In this document: positions 48,809 through 56,666 of the stretch, piece after piece | Position numbering within the stretch: the stretch's first letter is position 1 | Layout: each line of letters starts with the position of its first letter | DNA from: Longimicrobium terrae | Lineage (GTDB): Bacteria; Gemmatimonadota; Gemmatimonadetes; Longimicrobiales; Longimicrobiaceae | Direction of reading: 5' to 3' | Assembly: GCF_014202995.1 (NCBI RefSeq) | Contig: NZ_JACHIA010000005.1 | Span: 124,001 to 188,000, forward strand | Length of the DNA: 64,000 nucleotides | The notes under the pieces: model-generated | What the model saw: the letters and a program-made list of their open reading frames with translations, nothing else | The model's database searches: none | Told to the model about the DNA's origin: nothing | Position numbers and translations under genes: made by a program

Positions 48809-49824
48809 CGCCCCGCGCATCCACCTCCGCATCTTCGGCGCGAAGCAAGCCCGCCGCGCGCCGCGCCGCGAAGCCCGCCAGCGTTCCGGACGCGGAGGCC
48901 ACGCCGGACATCATCCCGCGCGGCGGCAAGTCGTGCGAGGTGCGGGTGGGCGGCCGGACGGTGACGCTCACCAATCTGCAGAAGCCGTTCTGGCCGGAAC
49001 TGGGCATCACCAAGGCGGATCTGCTGCGCTACTACGTCGCCGTATCGCCGTATCTGCTGCCGCACCTGGCGGACCGGGCGATGGTGATGAAGCGCTATCC
49101 CAACGGGTGGAACGGCAAGTTCTTTTTCATGAAGCGCACGCCGGAGAATGCGCCGTCGTGGCTGAAGACGTGTGCCATCGAGCACGCCAGCAAGAGCGTC
49201 ATCGACTTTCCGCTGGTCAACCATCTCGCGGAACTTCTGTGGGTGGTGAATCTGGGGTGCATCGACCTGAACCCCTGGTACGCCCGCTGCGACGACGTGA
49301 ACCGGCCGGACTACCTGCACTTCGACCTGGATCCCGTACCCGGCGCGGACTTCGCGCGCGTGCGGCAGACGGCGCTGATGGTGCGCGACAATCTCAGGAA
49401 GCTGGGAATGACGTCGTACGCCAAGACGACCGGCTCGTCGGGCATTCACGTCTACGTCCCCATCGTGCGCGGGCCCCTGCAGAAGCAGGTGTGGAGCTTT
49501 GCCAAGGAGTTCGCCCGCGCGATGGAAACGCTGGATCCCGCGCTGGTTACGGCGGAGTACCGGATCTCTAAGCGGCCGCACGGGCGGGTGCTGGTGGATT
49601 ACAACCAGAACGCCTGGGGGCGCACGCTGGCCTCCATCTACTCCGTGCGCCCCAAGCCCGGCGCCACCGTGTCCATGCCGGTGACGTGGGACGAGGTGGA
49701 GAACGGGGTGGAACTGGAGGACTTCACGCTCCAGAACGCGCCCGCCCGCCTGGCGCGCGTGGGCGACCTGTGGAAGCCGCTCACCCAGAAGCGCGGCCGC
49801 TTCAACCTGGGGGACCTGCTGTGA
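48805..49824 (+). CDS. LigD-like polymerase (primase-polymerase) subunit
   Basis: 339 aa from MTPRASTSASSARSKPAARR, a basic, Ala/Pro-rich disordered tail (about 45 aa). The polymerase domain of NHEJ ligase D follows: VTLTNLQKPFWPELGITKADLLRYY, FFMKRTPENAPSWL, catalytic HFDLDPVPGADF (Asp pair), TTGSSGIHVYVPI, and KRPHGRVLVDYNQNAWGRT. It adds (ribo)nucleotides at broken DNA ends. Coupled on both sides by 4-bp overlaps (ATGA in, GTGA out). No Ku gene is in the window. Confidence 0.94.
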   Translation: MTPRASTSASSARSKPAARRAAKPASVPDAEATPDIIPRGGKSCEVRVGGRTVTLTNLQKPFWPELGITKADLLRYYVAVSPYLLPHLADRAMVMKRYPNGWNGKFFFMKRTPENAPSWLKTCAIEHASKSVIDFPLVNHLAELLWVVNLGCIDLNPWYARCDDVNRPDYLHFDLDPVPGADFARVRQTALMVRDNLRKLGMTSYAKTTGSSGIHVYVPIVRGPLQKQVWSFAKEFARAMETLDPALVTAEYRISKRPHGRVLVDYNQNAWGRTLASIYSVRPKPGATVSMPVTWDEVENGVELEDFTLQNAPARLARVGDLWKPLTQKRGRFNLGDLL

Positions 49825-50855
49825 ACCTTCCGCTTTCCACCGACTACGCCGCGGCGGAAAGCGAGCCGCGCGACGAGCTGCCCACCGGGCCAGAGTGGCA
49901 GTACGAGCCCAAGTGGGATGGATTCCGCTGCCTCGCCTTTCGCGACGGCGACGAGGTGGATCTGCGCTCCAAGGCCGGCAAGCCGCTCGCCCGCTACTTT
50001 CCCGACGTGGCCGATGCGCTGCGCTCCCTGCGCGCCCGCCGCTTCGTGCTGGACGGCGAGATCGTGATTCCGGTGGATGGATCGCTTTCGTTCGAGGAGC
50101 TGCAGCTTCGGCTGCACCCGGCGGAGAGCCGCGTGCGCAAGCTGGCGGCGGTGCATCCCGCCACGCTGGTCGCGTTCGACCTGCTGCTGGGCGCGCGCGG
50201 GGGGGTGCTGGTGGACCGTCCCCTGCGCGAGCGGCGGGCGAAGCTGCAGGCGTTCGCGGACCAGTTCTTTGCGGAACGCGTGGCGCTCTCGCCCGTGACG
50301 GACGACGCGGAGCAGGCGCGCGCGTGGCTGGAACAGGGAGAGAAGGGGCTGGACGGCGTGATGGCCAAGCGGCTGGACCTGCCCTACCTGTCCGGCGAGC
50401 GAACGGGGATGGTCAAGATCAAGAACGTGCGCACGGCGGACTGCGTGGTCGGCGGGTTCCGCTATGCGCAGAAGGAGCGCGTCGTCGGCTCGCTTCTCCT
50501 TGGGCTGTATGATGAGGTGGGGAAGCTGAACCACGTCGGCTTCTGCTCCAGCATCAGCCGCGGCGAGCGGAAGGAATTGACGGAGCGGTTGGAGGCGCTG
50601 CGCGGCGGCGAGGGGTTCAGCGGCGCCGCGCCGGGCGGGGAAAGCCGCTGGACGCGCATGTCGGACCGGTCCACCGAGTGGGAGCCGCTGCTGACGGAAC
50701 TGGTGGTGGAAGTGAGCTACGACCACTTCACCGGCGGCCGTTTTCGCCACGGTACCGGGTTCGTGCGGTGGCGGCCGGACAAGGCGCCGGAGCAGTGCAC
50801 CTACGCCCAGCTGGGCACCGCGGGGCGCGAGTCGCTCCGGCTATTGGGCGTGTAG
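49821..50855 (+). CDS. ATP-dependent DNA ligase (LigD/LigC-like)
   Basis: 344 aa from a GTG overlapping the polymerase stop (GTGA). Adenylation domain: motif I WQYEPKWDGFR with the reactive Lys at about 31, motif III LDGEIVI, motif IV GLDGVMAKRLDLPY, motif V MVKIKNVRTADCVVGG. The OB domain (about 225-344) has GLYDEVGKLNHVGFCSSI and FRHGTGFVRWRPDKAPEQCT. It seals nicks and double-strand ends after LigD-type processing. The polymerase and ligase are separate chains here, unlike the fused LigD of Mycobacterium or Pseudomonas; no phosphoesterase domain was found. Confidence 0.94.
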   Translation: MNLPLSTDYAAAESEPRDELPTGPEWQYEPKWDGFRCLAFRDGDEVDLRSKAGKPLARYFPDVADALRSLRARRFVLDGEIVIPVDGSLSFEELQLRLHPAESRVRKLAAVHPATLVAFDLLLGARGGVLVDRPLRERRAKLQAFADQFFAERVALSPVTDDAEQARAWLEQGEKGLDGVMAKRLDLPYLSGERTGMVKIKNVRTADCVVGGFRYAQKERVVGSLLLGLYDEVGKLNHVGFCSSISRGERKELTERLEALRGGEGFSGAAPGGESRWTRMSDRSTEWEPLLTELVVEVSYDHFTGGRFRHGTGFVRWRPDKAPEQCTYAQLGTAGRESLRLLGV

Positions 50856-51155
50856 GCGGGCGTTCCGGGAGCCGCGGTCAGGAAACGATCGGGTGAGGTG
50901 GAGGAGACAATCCATCCACCTTCTTGTCCCGGCTGGTCGCGTGACCCATGTCCCCAGGGTGCGCGCGACCTCGAAACTTCCTGTCCCGCCGCGCCGTTGA
51001 TGCGGCGGGACGTCCGCGTCTGCTCCGGTCCCACTCCGGCGAAACCGGCGGATGCAGAGAACGTGACGGCCCGAATTCTGCTCCGGCCGAACCACGAATC
51101 GGTCAACTGCGCGGACCCGTTCCGCGCACCTACACCCTGTACCCGAAAACGAGAG
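50856..51155. other. Intergenic region upstream of a beta-barrel gene
   Basis: About 300 bp. Part looks like an imperfect hairpin (GGTGGAGGAGACAATCCATCCACC at about 50896-50922 contains facing GGTGGA/TCCACC arms). No gene is supported. Confidence 0.45.
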
Positions 51156-51791
51156 ATGAAGAAAGCTGCCGCTGGTTTGTTCGCTGTTCTCGCTACGGCC
51201 GCCCTCGCCGGGACGGCCTCGGCCCAGGTGTGCGCGGGCTTCCCGTCGTCCGATCGCGGGTTCTACTTCGGTGGCCGCGCGGACTTCCCCGAGGACCAGG
51301 ACTCCTTTGGTGTGGAGGCCAACTACAACGCGGCCGGCCCCATCGGCGTGTACGGCGGTCTGAACGTGATCACGATTGACGAAGTCGAAGATTCGGACAC
51401 CAACGAGTTCTTTGCCGGCGTCGCGTTCGAGACGCCCGCGCTGGGCATGATGATCGGGCCGCGCGTGTCGGCGTGCCCGGTGATCGAGGGCCGCGTGCGG
51501 TCGTTCGAGGATTTCGGCGACCTCGTGCAGGTTCCCATCGGCCTGGGCCTGGGCGCTGACCTGGGCATCCCCGTGGGGCCGTCGGTGTCGGGCTACGTGC
51601 AGCCGCAGGTGGTGTTCTCGCGCTTCAACCCGGAAGACGACGACATCGACACCGAGACCGAGACCGACTTCGGCATCAAGGCCGGCGCCAACATCGGCTT
51701 CAGCCTGCTGACCATCGGCGGCGAAGTGCGCCACGTCTTCCAGGAAGACGCGGACCCGCTGTTCGCCATCCGCGTCGGCATCCGCCTGTAA
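51156..51791 (+). CDS. Outer-membrane beta-barrel protein
   Basis: 211 aa with signal MKKAAAGLFAVLATAALAGTASAQ. Alternating hydrophobic/polar beta strands (GFYFGGRADFPEDQDSFGVEANY, GPIGVYGGLNVITI, FFAGVAFETPALGMMIGPRVS, VPIGLGLGADLGI, GYVQPQVVFSRF, FGIKAGANIGFSLLTIGGEVRHVF) end in FAIRVGIRL with a terminal hydrophobic residue, typical of small OmpW/OmpX-size barrels. Two cysteines (VCAGF, SACPV) may pair. Strong intrinsic terminator downstream. Function unknown. Confidence 0.88.
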   Translation: MKKAAAGLFAVLATAALAGTASAQVCAGFPSSDRGFYFGGRADFPEDQDSFGVEANYNAAGPIGVYGGLNVITIDEVEDSDTNEFFAGVAFETPALGMMIGPRVSACPVIEGRVRSFEDFGDLVQVPIGLGLGADLGIPVGPSVSGYVQPQVVFSRFNPEDDDIDTETETDFGIKAGANIGFSLLTIGGEVRHVFQEDADPLFAIRVGIRL

Positions 51792-51811
51792 GGCAGCTGC
51801 CCTGACCACAG

Positions 51812-51848
51812 CCGCCGGGCGTGCATCGCACGCCCGGCGGTTCTTTTT
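51812..51848 (+). terminator. Intrinsic terminator
   Basis: Perfect stem CCGCCGGGCGTGC / GCACGCCCGGCGG with an ATC loop followed by TTCTTTTT. Confidence 0.95.
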
Positions 51849-51961
51849 CCCCCTCCCACGAGCGCCATCCCGCCCACCTCGCCCCTCACCGTCATCCATC
51901 CCGTCTTCTCCCCACCTGACCCGCCTCCGCCCCGATCCGCCGTCCCACCCCGAATCCAGTC

Positions 51962-52011
51962 CTCAGTCCTATTCCCTATTCCCCATTCCCTACTCCCTAT
52001 TCCCCAGCAGC
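51962..52011. repeat. Low-complexity CTATTCCC tract
   Basis: Repeated variants of CTATTCCC, CATTCCC and CTACTCCC. Such A/T-containing pyrimidine tracts are out of character for the surrounding GC-rich DNA. The rest of 51849-52160 shows nothing clear apart from TGTGTCCGCATAGAGACACA near 52076-52095, an imperfect small hairpin. Confidence 0.75.
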
Positions 52012-52224
52012 CGACCCATTGCCCCTTTCCGCCACGGCGCTTTCAGCCCGCGACCGTGTCCATCTTACGCGTTTATGTGTCCGCATAGAGACACACCTGT
52101 GTCATCGTGGATGATGAAAAGTGTTGCACCGCAACGATTTCTCAGTTGGCACCGGTGATGCTTTACTCCACGGCGGGCACCGGACGTTCGGTATACAGCG
52201 TCGCGGTGCACGGACGGACGTGAC

Positions 52225-52295
52225 CCGCCGGCGCAGAGCCGGCGGCAGACCACCGGGCACGGAGCCCGGAGCAGCGCAGCAGGCAGGCGCTTGCC
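52225..52295 (+). promoter_or_regulatory. Candidate structured 5' leader of the next beta-barrel gene
   Basis: Two perfect hairpins with 5-base loops: CCGCCGGC-GCAGA-GCCGGCGG (52225-52245) and CCGGGC-ACGGA-GCCCGG (52253-52269), then a smaller GGCA ... TGCC stem (52282-52295). They lie 50-120 bp upstream of the GTG start. High GC makes chance hairpins likely, so the regulatory reading is tentative. Confidence 0.4.
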
Positions 52296-52347
52296 GAGGC
52301 CGCCATCTGGGGCGGAGCGGCATGACACTTTTCAGGATGAACAAATC

Positions 52348-52953
52348 GTGAACAAGAAGCTGATCTTTTCGGTGCTGGTGGCGGGCACTGCCCTGACCTC
52401 GACCGGCCTTAGCGCGCAGGTTTCCAAGAACGCCGGCCTGCTGCTCAACGCGCACGTGCTCGGCAGCGGCCTCACGATCGAGGACGAAGATGCCGAGGGC
52501 GGCGTGGGCGCCGGCATCACGGCGGGCTACGGCTTCAACGAGAATCTGTCGATCTACCTGACGGTCGACGGCGCCAAGATGAAGTACGACGAGGGCAGCG
52601 ACCCGACCGGCGAAGAAACCTACACGCTGGCGCAGGCCGACCTTGGGCTGCGCTATACCTTCGGCAGCACCGCCAACTCGCTGCGCCCGTACCTGAACGC
52701 GGCCGTCAGCGGCGTCAGCCGCTCGGACGAGTTTGACGACACCGATTTCACGCTCACCGGCCCCGCGGGCACCTTCGGCGCCGGCCTGCAGTACTTCTTC
52801 AGCCCGAGCCTGGCGCTGGACACCAACCTGCAGGTGAGCCTGGGCAAGTTCAACAAGTACACGGTGGACGGTGACGACGTCGACTTCGACGACGACGGGG
52901 AGCCGAGCCTCACCGGTTCGCGCCTGCAGGTGGGCCTGAGCTGGCATCCGTAA
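52348..52953 (+). CDS. Outer-membrane beta-barrel protein (OmpA-N-like)
   Basis: 201 aa from a GTG (VNKKLIFSVLVAGTALTSTGLSAQ). Signal peptide then barrel strands: GLLLNAHVLGSGLTI, GVGAGITAGYGFNENLSIYLTVDGAKMKY, AQADLGLRYTFGSTANSLRPYLNAAVSG, GAGLQYFFSPSLALDTNLQVSLGKF and a final LQVGLSWHP. The layout matches small OmpA/OprF-like eight-stranded barrels without a periplasmic domain. It shares DLGLRY ... RPYL with the following barrel protein, so they are paralogues. Confidence 0.9.
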   Translation: MNKKLIFSVLVAGTALTSTGLSAQVSKNAGLLLNAHVLGSGLTIEDEDAEGGVGAGITAGYGFNENLSIYLTVDGAKMKYDEGSDPTGEETYTLAQADLGLRYTFGSTANSLRPYLNAAVSGVSRSDEFDDTDFTLTGPAGTFGAGLQYFFSPSLALDTNLQVSLGKFNKYTVDGDDVDFDDDGEPSLTGSRLQVGLSWHP

Positions 52954-52967
52954 TCGGACGCAGCACG

Positions 52968-53001
52968 CGGGCGCGGTCTTCGGACCGCGCCCGTTTTTTT
53001 G
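52968..53001 (+). terminator. Intrinsic terminator
   Basis: CGGGCGCGGTC, TTCG tetraloop, GACCGCGCCCG, then a run of seven or eight T. Confidence 0.96.
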
Positions 53002-53429
53002 TCGATGGTGGTTCGTGAGACAAGGATGACCGGCGCCGCGGGCTGAGCCGGACGTTCACGGCGGGGTGCGAGGCGATACGGCTTTCGCATCGCGCGGCGA
53101 CGCCGGGCCTCATCGCCCGGGTACGAAAAACAGGAACGGCCGCGGCGCGCTGATGCGCGTCACGGGCGTGCTTCCGTGCGTCCATCAACCTCGCAGATGC
53201 GGAGCGTTTTTCCGATTTTTTTTCCCGGTGGAATGCGGGATCTTTCCGTGATCGCGGCGTGTATCCGTCGGGCGCTGATCGCAAGAACATTCATTTCCGG
53301 ACCCGGGCCGGTGACGGAAATGTGAACCTGACGGTGCCCGGCCAGACGGCACGGGCACGCACGCCGGCGGCCGCTGCTCCATCTCCGGAGAGCGTCGTGC
53401 CCGGCGCACCCTGCACCCCAGGATCGGCC
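53002..53429. other. Intergenic region with an A/T-richer segment
   Basis: No supported gene. A T-rich stretch CCGATTTTTTTTCCCG at about 53213-53228 stands out. Several imperfect GC hairpins (GCGATGAGGCCCG-like) are present around 53085-53125. It carries the upstream region of the next beta-barrel gene. Confidence 0.4.
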
Positions 53430-54029
53430 ATGAAGCGTACTCTGTTTGGCACCACGGTCGCGCTCGCGCTCCTTGCCCTGCCCGCGGCGGGGCGGGCGCA
53501 GACGGGATGGAGTCTGGGCGCGAACCTGGCCGGCGCATCGTTCAGCGGGGGCACCGGGCCCCGCGGCGGTCTGGGCGGCGGCGTGACGGTGGAGTACGGC
53601 CTTACCGAGCGCCTGGGCGTGTACCTGGCCGGGCAGCACAACGGCAGCGTCGGCACGGTAGACGACCAGCAGTACGGGGTTCTCACCTCCGGCACCACGC
53701 AGGGAGACCTGGGCCTCCGCTACCGCCTGGGCCGGTCGACCTCGTCGTTCCGCCCGTACGTGAGCCTGGCCGCCAGCGCCATTTCCCTGCACGAGAGTGC
53801 GCCCGTCAGCGGCGAAAACTCGTTCAGTTCCACCACGTACGGCTTGGCCGGCACGCTGGGCGTCGGCGTGCAGCACGCAATCTCCCGCCACACCGCGCTG
53901 GACCTGGGGCTGCAGCGCACCATCGGCGGATTGACGCGCATCAAGGCGGACGGAGAAGACCGCAAACTGTGGTCGGACCGCGGCTTTGGCGCATCGAGGC
54001 TGCGGGTGGGCATCACCTGGCGCCCGTAG
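53430..54029 (+). CDS. Outer-membrane beta-barrel protein, paralogue of the preceding gene
   Basis: 199 aa with signal MKRTLFGTTVALALLALPAAGRAQ. Strands GWSLGANLAGASFSGG, GVTVEYGLTERLGVYLAGQHNGS, TQGDLGLRYRLGRSTSSFRPYVSLAASAI, GLAGTLGVGVQHAISRHTALDLGLQRTIG and SRLRVGITWRP. It shares the DLGLRYRxGxxxSSFRPY block and the final LRVGxxWxP with the previous protein. Probably a recent duplication with separate promoter and terminator. Confidence 0.9.
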   Translation: MKRTLFGTTVALALLALPAAGRAQTGWSLGANLAGASFSGGTGPRGGLGGGVTVEYGLTERLGVYLAGQHNGSVGTVDDQQYGVLTSGTTQGDLGLRYRLGRSTSSFRPYVSLAASAISLHESAPVSGENSFSSTTYGLAGTLGVGVQHAISRHTALDLGLQRTIGGLTRIKADGEDRKLWSDRGFGASRLRVGITWRP

Positions 54030-54053
54030 TAGCCTGACTGGTTCTGTTGGATG

Positions 54054-54090
54054 AGAAGCCCCGGAATACCCACTGTGTTCCGGGGCTTCT
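54054..54090. terminator. Bidirectional hairpin between barrel and VOC genes
   Basis: AGAAGCCCCGGAATACC / TGTTCCGGGGCTTCT, a 13-15 bp stem. It serves both the barrel gene (plus) and the VOC gene (minus). Confidence 0.88.
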
Positions 54091-54164
54091 GGCATGGTGC
54101 ACCGATCGCCGCGGATCGGTGGGACGGACGGATATGCGTTCGGCGTGGATGGCACTCTGCCGGC

Positions 54165-54626
54165 TCAGGCGGTGCGATCCAGTTCCCACCGCTGCAGTTC
54201 GATGAGATTGCCCTCCGGATCCGCCGCGTACACGAAGGTGATCCGACCCTTCCCCGGCACGACGGCTTCGGTGATGCGCCCGACCTCCGCCCCGCCGTGA
54301 AGCACGACCTCGGCGAGCACGGCGGCAACGTCATCCACCTCAAACGCGATGTGGCCGAAGCCGGTGCGGTTGGCCACCTGCGGCGGATTCGGCTCCATCG
54401 ACGAATACGAGTACACCTCCAGCGTCGGCCCCGCGTCACCGAATCCCGGAAGGCGCAGATGCACGCCGTTCAGCCGCGCCCCGGGCACTCCGGTGCCCGC
54501 TTCCAGCCACGCCCCGGATTGCGAGCGCACCGGCGGCACCCGCACGCATTCAAACACCTGCTCGTAAAAGGCGGCCAGCCGCTCCCAGTCGCGGGCCACC
54601 ACGTTGGTATGCGCGTACTTCATCAT
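54165..54626 (-). CDS. VOC-family (glyoxalase/bleomycin-resistance-like) protein
   Basis: 153 aa starting at one of two adjacent ATGs after GGGAGGC. A single VOC module: MKYAHTNVVARDWERLAAFYEQVFECV (metal His in YAHTN), LEVYSY, then TGFGHIAFEVDDVAAVLAEV and FVYAADPEGNLIELQRW (Glu). The His/Glu pattern is compatible with a metal-dependent enzyme such as a glyoxalase or dioxygenase-like isomerase. Substrate unknown. Confidence 0.92.
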   Translation of the reverse strand: MMKYAHTNVVARDWERLAAFYEQVFECVRVPPVRSQSGAWLEAGTGVPGARLNGVHLRLPGFGDAGPTLEVYSYSSMEPNPPQVANRTGFGHIAFEVDDVAAVLAEVVLHGGAEVGRITEAVVPGKGRITFVYAADPEGNLIELQRWELDRTA

Positions 54627-54804
54627 GCCTCCCGTCGCGAGAACCTGTGCATCTCCGGCCACCCGGAGTGCAGCATCAGGTGAAAGATACGGCTTGGGAT
54701 GGCCGGCGGCGCCGGTTGCATGACCCGCTGCGTGGTTGTGGGTGTCGCAGGCAAAACGCCGTTCCGCTTCCGTGGTGAGTGGGTCCTGGCGGAGCCATCG
54801 ATGA

Positions 54805-54840
54805 AGAGAGCCCCGGGAGACGCGATCGTCTCCCGGGGCT
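54805..54840. terminator. Perfect hairpin after SPFH gene
   Basis: AGAGCCCCGGGAGACG, CGAT loop, CGTCTCCCGGGGCTCT: a 16-bp perfect stem, ending the minus-strand SPFH transcript. Confidence 0.88.
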
Positions 54841-54875
54841 CTCCATCATTCGCTTCCCGCCATCCGGCGAAAGGA

Positions 54876-55805
54876 TTACCGCTGCTGCATGGGAAGCTGA
54901 ATCATGGGCATGGCGCTGCCGCTCACCTGGGGCATCTTGCCGTCCCAGCGCTTGGTCATCTCGTACTGCACCAGCGTGCCGGTGATGCTCTGCGAAAGCA
55001 GGCGGTTGGCCTCGGCCTGGGCCTGCGCCTCGGCCAGAATCGCCTTGGCGCGGCCGGCCGCCTTGATGCTGTCGCCCTGCGCCTGGTACATGTTCTTCTG
55101 CAGCTCGTTCTGGGCCGTCAGCGCCTGCTGCTGCATCACGTTCTTGGCGTTGATGGCGTCCATGACGGCGCCCGGCGCGCGGATTTCGTTGATGGTGAAC
55201 TGCTTGACCACGAATCCGTACGGAGCCAGCCGCTGGCTCAGCAGCCCCTGCGCCTGCATCACCGTCTGCGCCTTCTTGGGGCCCAGGATGGCCGCGATCT
55301 CCTCGCTCCCCACCACCTCCTGCAGCGCCTGGCGAATCGCCTGCTTCAGGTAGCTGTGCTGGATCGTTTCGATGTCCGTGCGGAACGTCTGGTACAGCAG
55401 CGGCGCCCGCGCGGGCTCCAGCTCGAACGAGAGCGACACGTCCATGGAAACCGGCTGGCCCTCCATGCTGTTGACGTTGATCTCGTCGTTGCTGTTGTTG
55501 GTGTTGGCGCGCGCCAGCACCAGCGTCTGCATGTAGACGGGATACTCCTCGATCCCCGTGGTGAACGGGTTTCGCAGGTGCATTCCGGCGCTCATCGGCT
55601 TGGGATCCACGCCGCCCCGCAGCTTGTGAATCACGATTCCCACGTGCCCGGGGTTCACGTAGGTAAACGCCTGCGGGATGCTGATGAGAAGGATGAGCGC
55701 GACGGCGACCCACCCCCAGGCCATTCCGCGGAACATGCGGCCCACGCCGGCACCGACCGATGACGACGACGGGCGTTTGGAACCGGGCATCTTGATGGCG
55801 TCCAT
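54876..55805 (-). CDS. SPFH/Band 7 (prohibitin-like) membrane protein
   Basis: 309 aa. One N-terminal membrane helix (AWGWVAVALILLISIPQAFTYV), then the SPFH domain: VNPGHVGIVIHKLRGGVDPKPMSAGMHLRNPF and the long coiled-coil helix containing VVGSEEIAAILGPKKAQTVMQAQ and AAGRAKAILAEAQAQAEANRLL. It ends in a Met-rich stretch. Prohibitin-like proteins form large membrane rings that organise proteases or lipid domains. Lone gene with its own terminator. Confidence 0.94.
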   Translation of the reverse strand: MDAIKMPGSKRPSSSSVGAGVGRMFRGMAWGWVAVALILLISIPQAFTYVNPGHVGIVIHKLRGGVDPKPMSAGMHLRNPFTTGIEEYPVYMQTLVLARANTNNSNDEINVNSMEGQPVSMDVSLSFELEPARAPLLYQTFRTDIETIQHSYLKQAIRQALQEVVGSEEIAAILGPKKAQTVMQAQGLLSQRLAPYGFVVKQFTINEIRAPGAVMDAINAKNVMQQQALTAQNELQKNMYQAQGDSIKAAGRAKAILAEAQAQAEANRLLSQSITGTLVQYEMTKRWDGKMPQVSGSAMPMIQLPMQQR

Positions 55806-56067
55806 GATTCTGCGTTGTCATCCGCCGTGGCGGACCTTGAAAGGAGTGCGCCCCTGCCGGAGCGCTTCAGGCGGCCGTACCGATCGTGGCCGCGGGGGAG
55901 AATACGGGGCGGGGAGGGGGCGAGTTTCGCCGTAACCGGCTGCGTCCGCTGCGCTTCAGCTCTGGCTGGGTCTGCTGACCCATCCCGGCCGTGAATGCGG
56001 ATGCGTACCGTTGTCGGGCAGTTCGCGACGGAAATCAGACGCTCACTCCCCATCAGGATCCACGGCC

Positions 56068-56511
56068 ATGACCGATACGCTTGCCCCCGCGCACTTTCTG
56101 AACGCCCGTCTGGACGCCGCATTTGGCGATCCCGCCGATCCCATGGCGCTGCTGGACGCTCGCGCCGCGGAGTTTCTGGCCGGTCAGCAGTCGATCGTGT
56201 GGGAGTGCGACGCGGCCACCTTTGTCTTTTCGCACGTGAGCCAGTCGGCGAAGGAGATTCTGGGCTACCCCGCGTCCCGGTGGACGGACGAGCCGACCTT
56301 CTGGGCCGATGTGGTGCTGCATGACGACGACCGCGAGGCGTCGGTGACGTTCTGCGTGGCCGAGACGCAGTGCGACCGCGACCACGACTTCGAGTACCGG
56401 GCGCGCGCCATCGACGGCCGCATCGTGCGGCTGCGCGACTACGTGCGCGTGATTCCCGCGACGGGGGATGCGCCCAAGCGGCTGCGCGGCATCATGCTCG
56501 TGATCGACTGA
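56068..56511 (+). CDS. Single PAS-domain protein
   Basis: 147 aa from MTDTLAPAHFLNARLDAAFG. The PAS fold with PAC motif: WECDAATFVFSHVSQSAKEILGYPASRW, WADVVLHDDDREASVTFC, then HDFEYRARAIDGRIVRLRDYVRVI. No output domain is attached, so it may act as a small sensor or partner to a kinase elsewhere. Followed immediately by an R6 hairpin element. Confidence 0.92.
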   Translation: MTDTLAPAHFLNARLDAAFGDPADPMALLDARAAEFLAGQQSIVWECDAATFVFSHVSQSAKEILGYPASRWTDEPTFWADVVLHDDDREASVTFCVAETQCDRDHDFEYRARAIDGRIVRLRDYVRVIPATGDAPKRLRGIMLVID

Positions 56512-56518
56512 CGCACTT

Positions 56519-56645
56519 CAACAGAAACGCCTCACGCAGAGCAGCGGAGACGCAGAGGATGATGGAAAAGGATGAGAAGCCTTCATCCTCATCCTTGCCT
56601 TCTCTCTCTGCTGCTCTGCTGCTCTGCGTGAGGCGTTGTTGCTGT
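56519..56645. repeat. Large intergenic inverted repeat, family R6 copy 2
   Basis: Perfect 19-bp arms ACGCCTCACGCAGAGCAGC (56527-56545) and its complement (56618-56636), with AAGGATGAGAAG / CTTCATCCTCATCCTT pairing further inside. Same layout as 8371-8603, where GCAGAGG/CTCTGC words occupy the corresponding position. Lies between convergent PAS and CHAT genes. Confidence 0.85.
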
Positions 56646-56666
56646 TCATCGCGCCGCCCAGGTGCG

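Noticed and set aside
52102-52947. 281-aa minus-strand ORF opposite the beta-barrel gene
   Set aside because: It covers the complete complement of a signal-peptide-bearing barrel gene and its leader; composition is Ala/Val/His-rich without structure.
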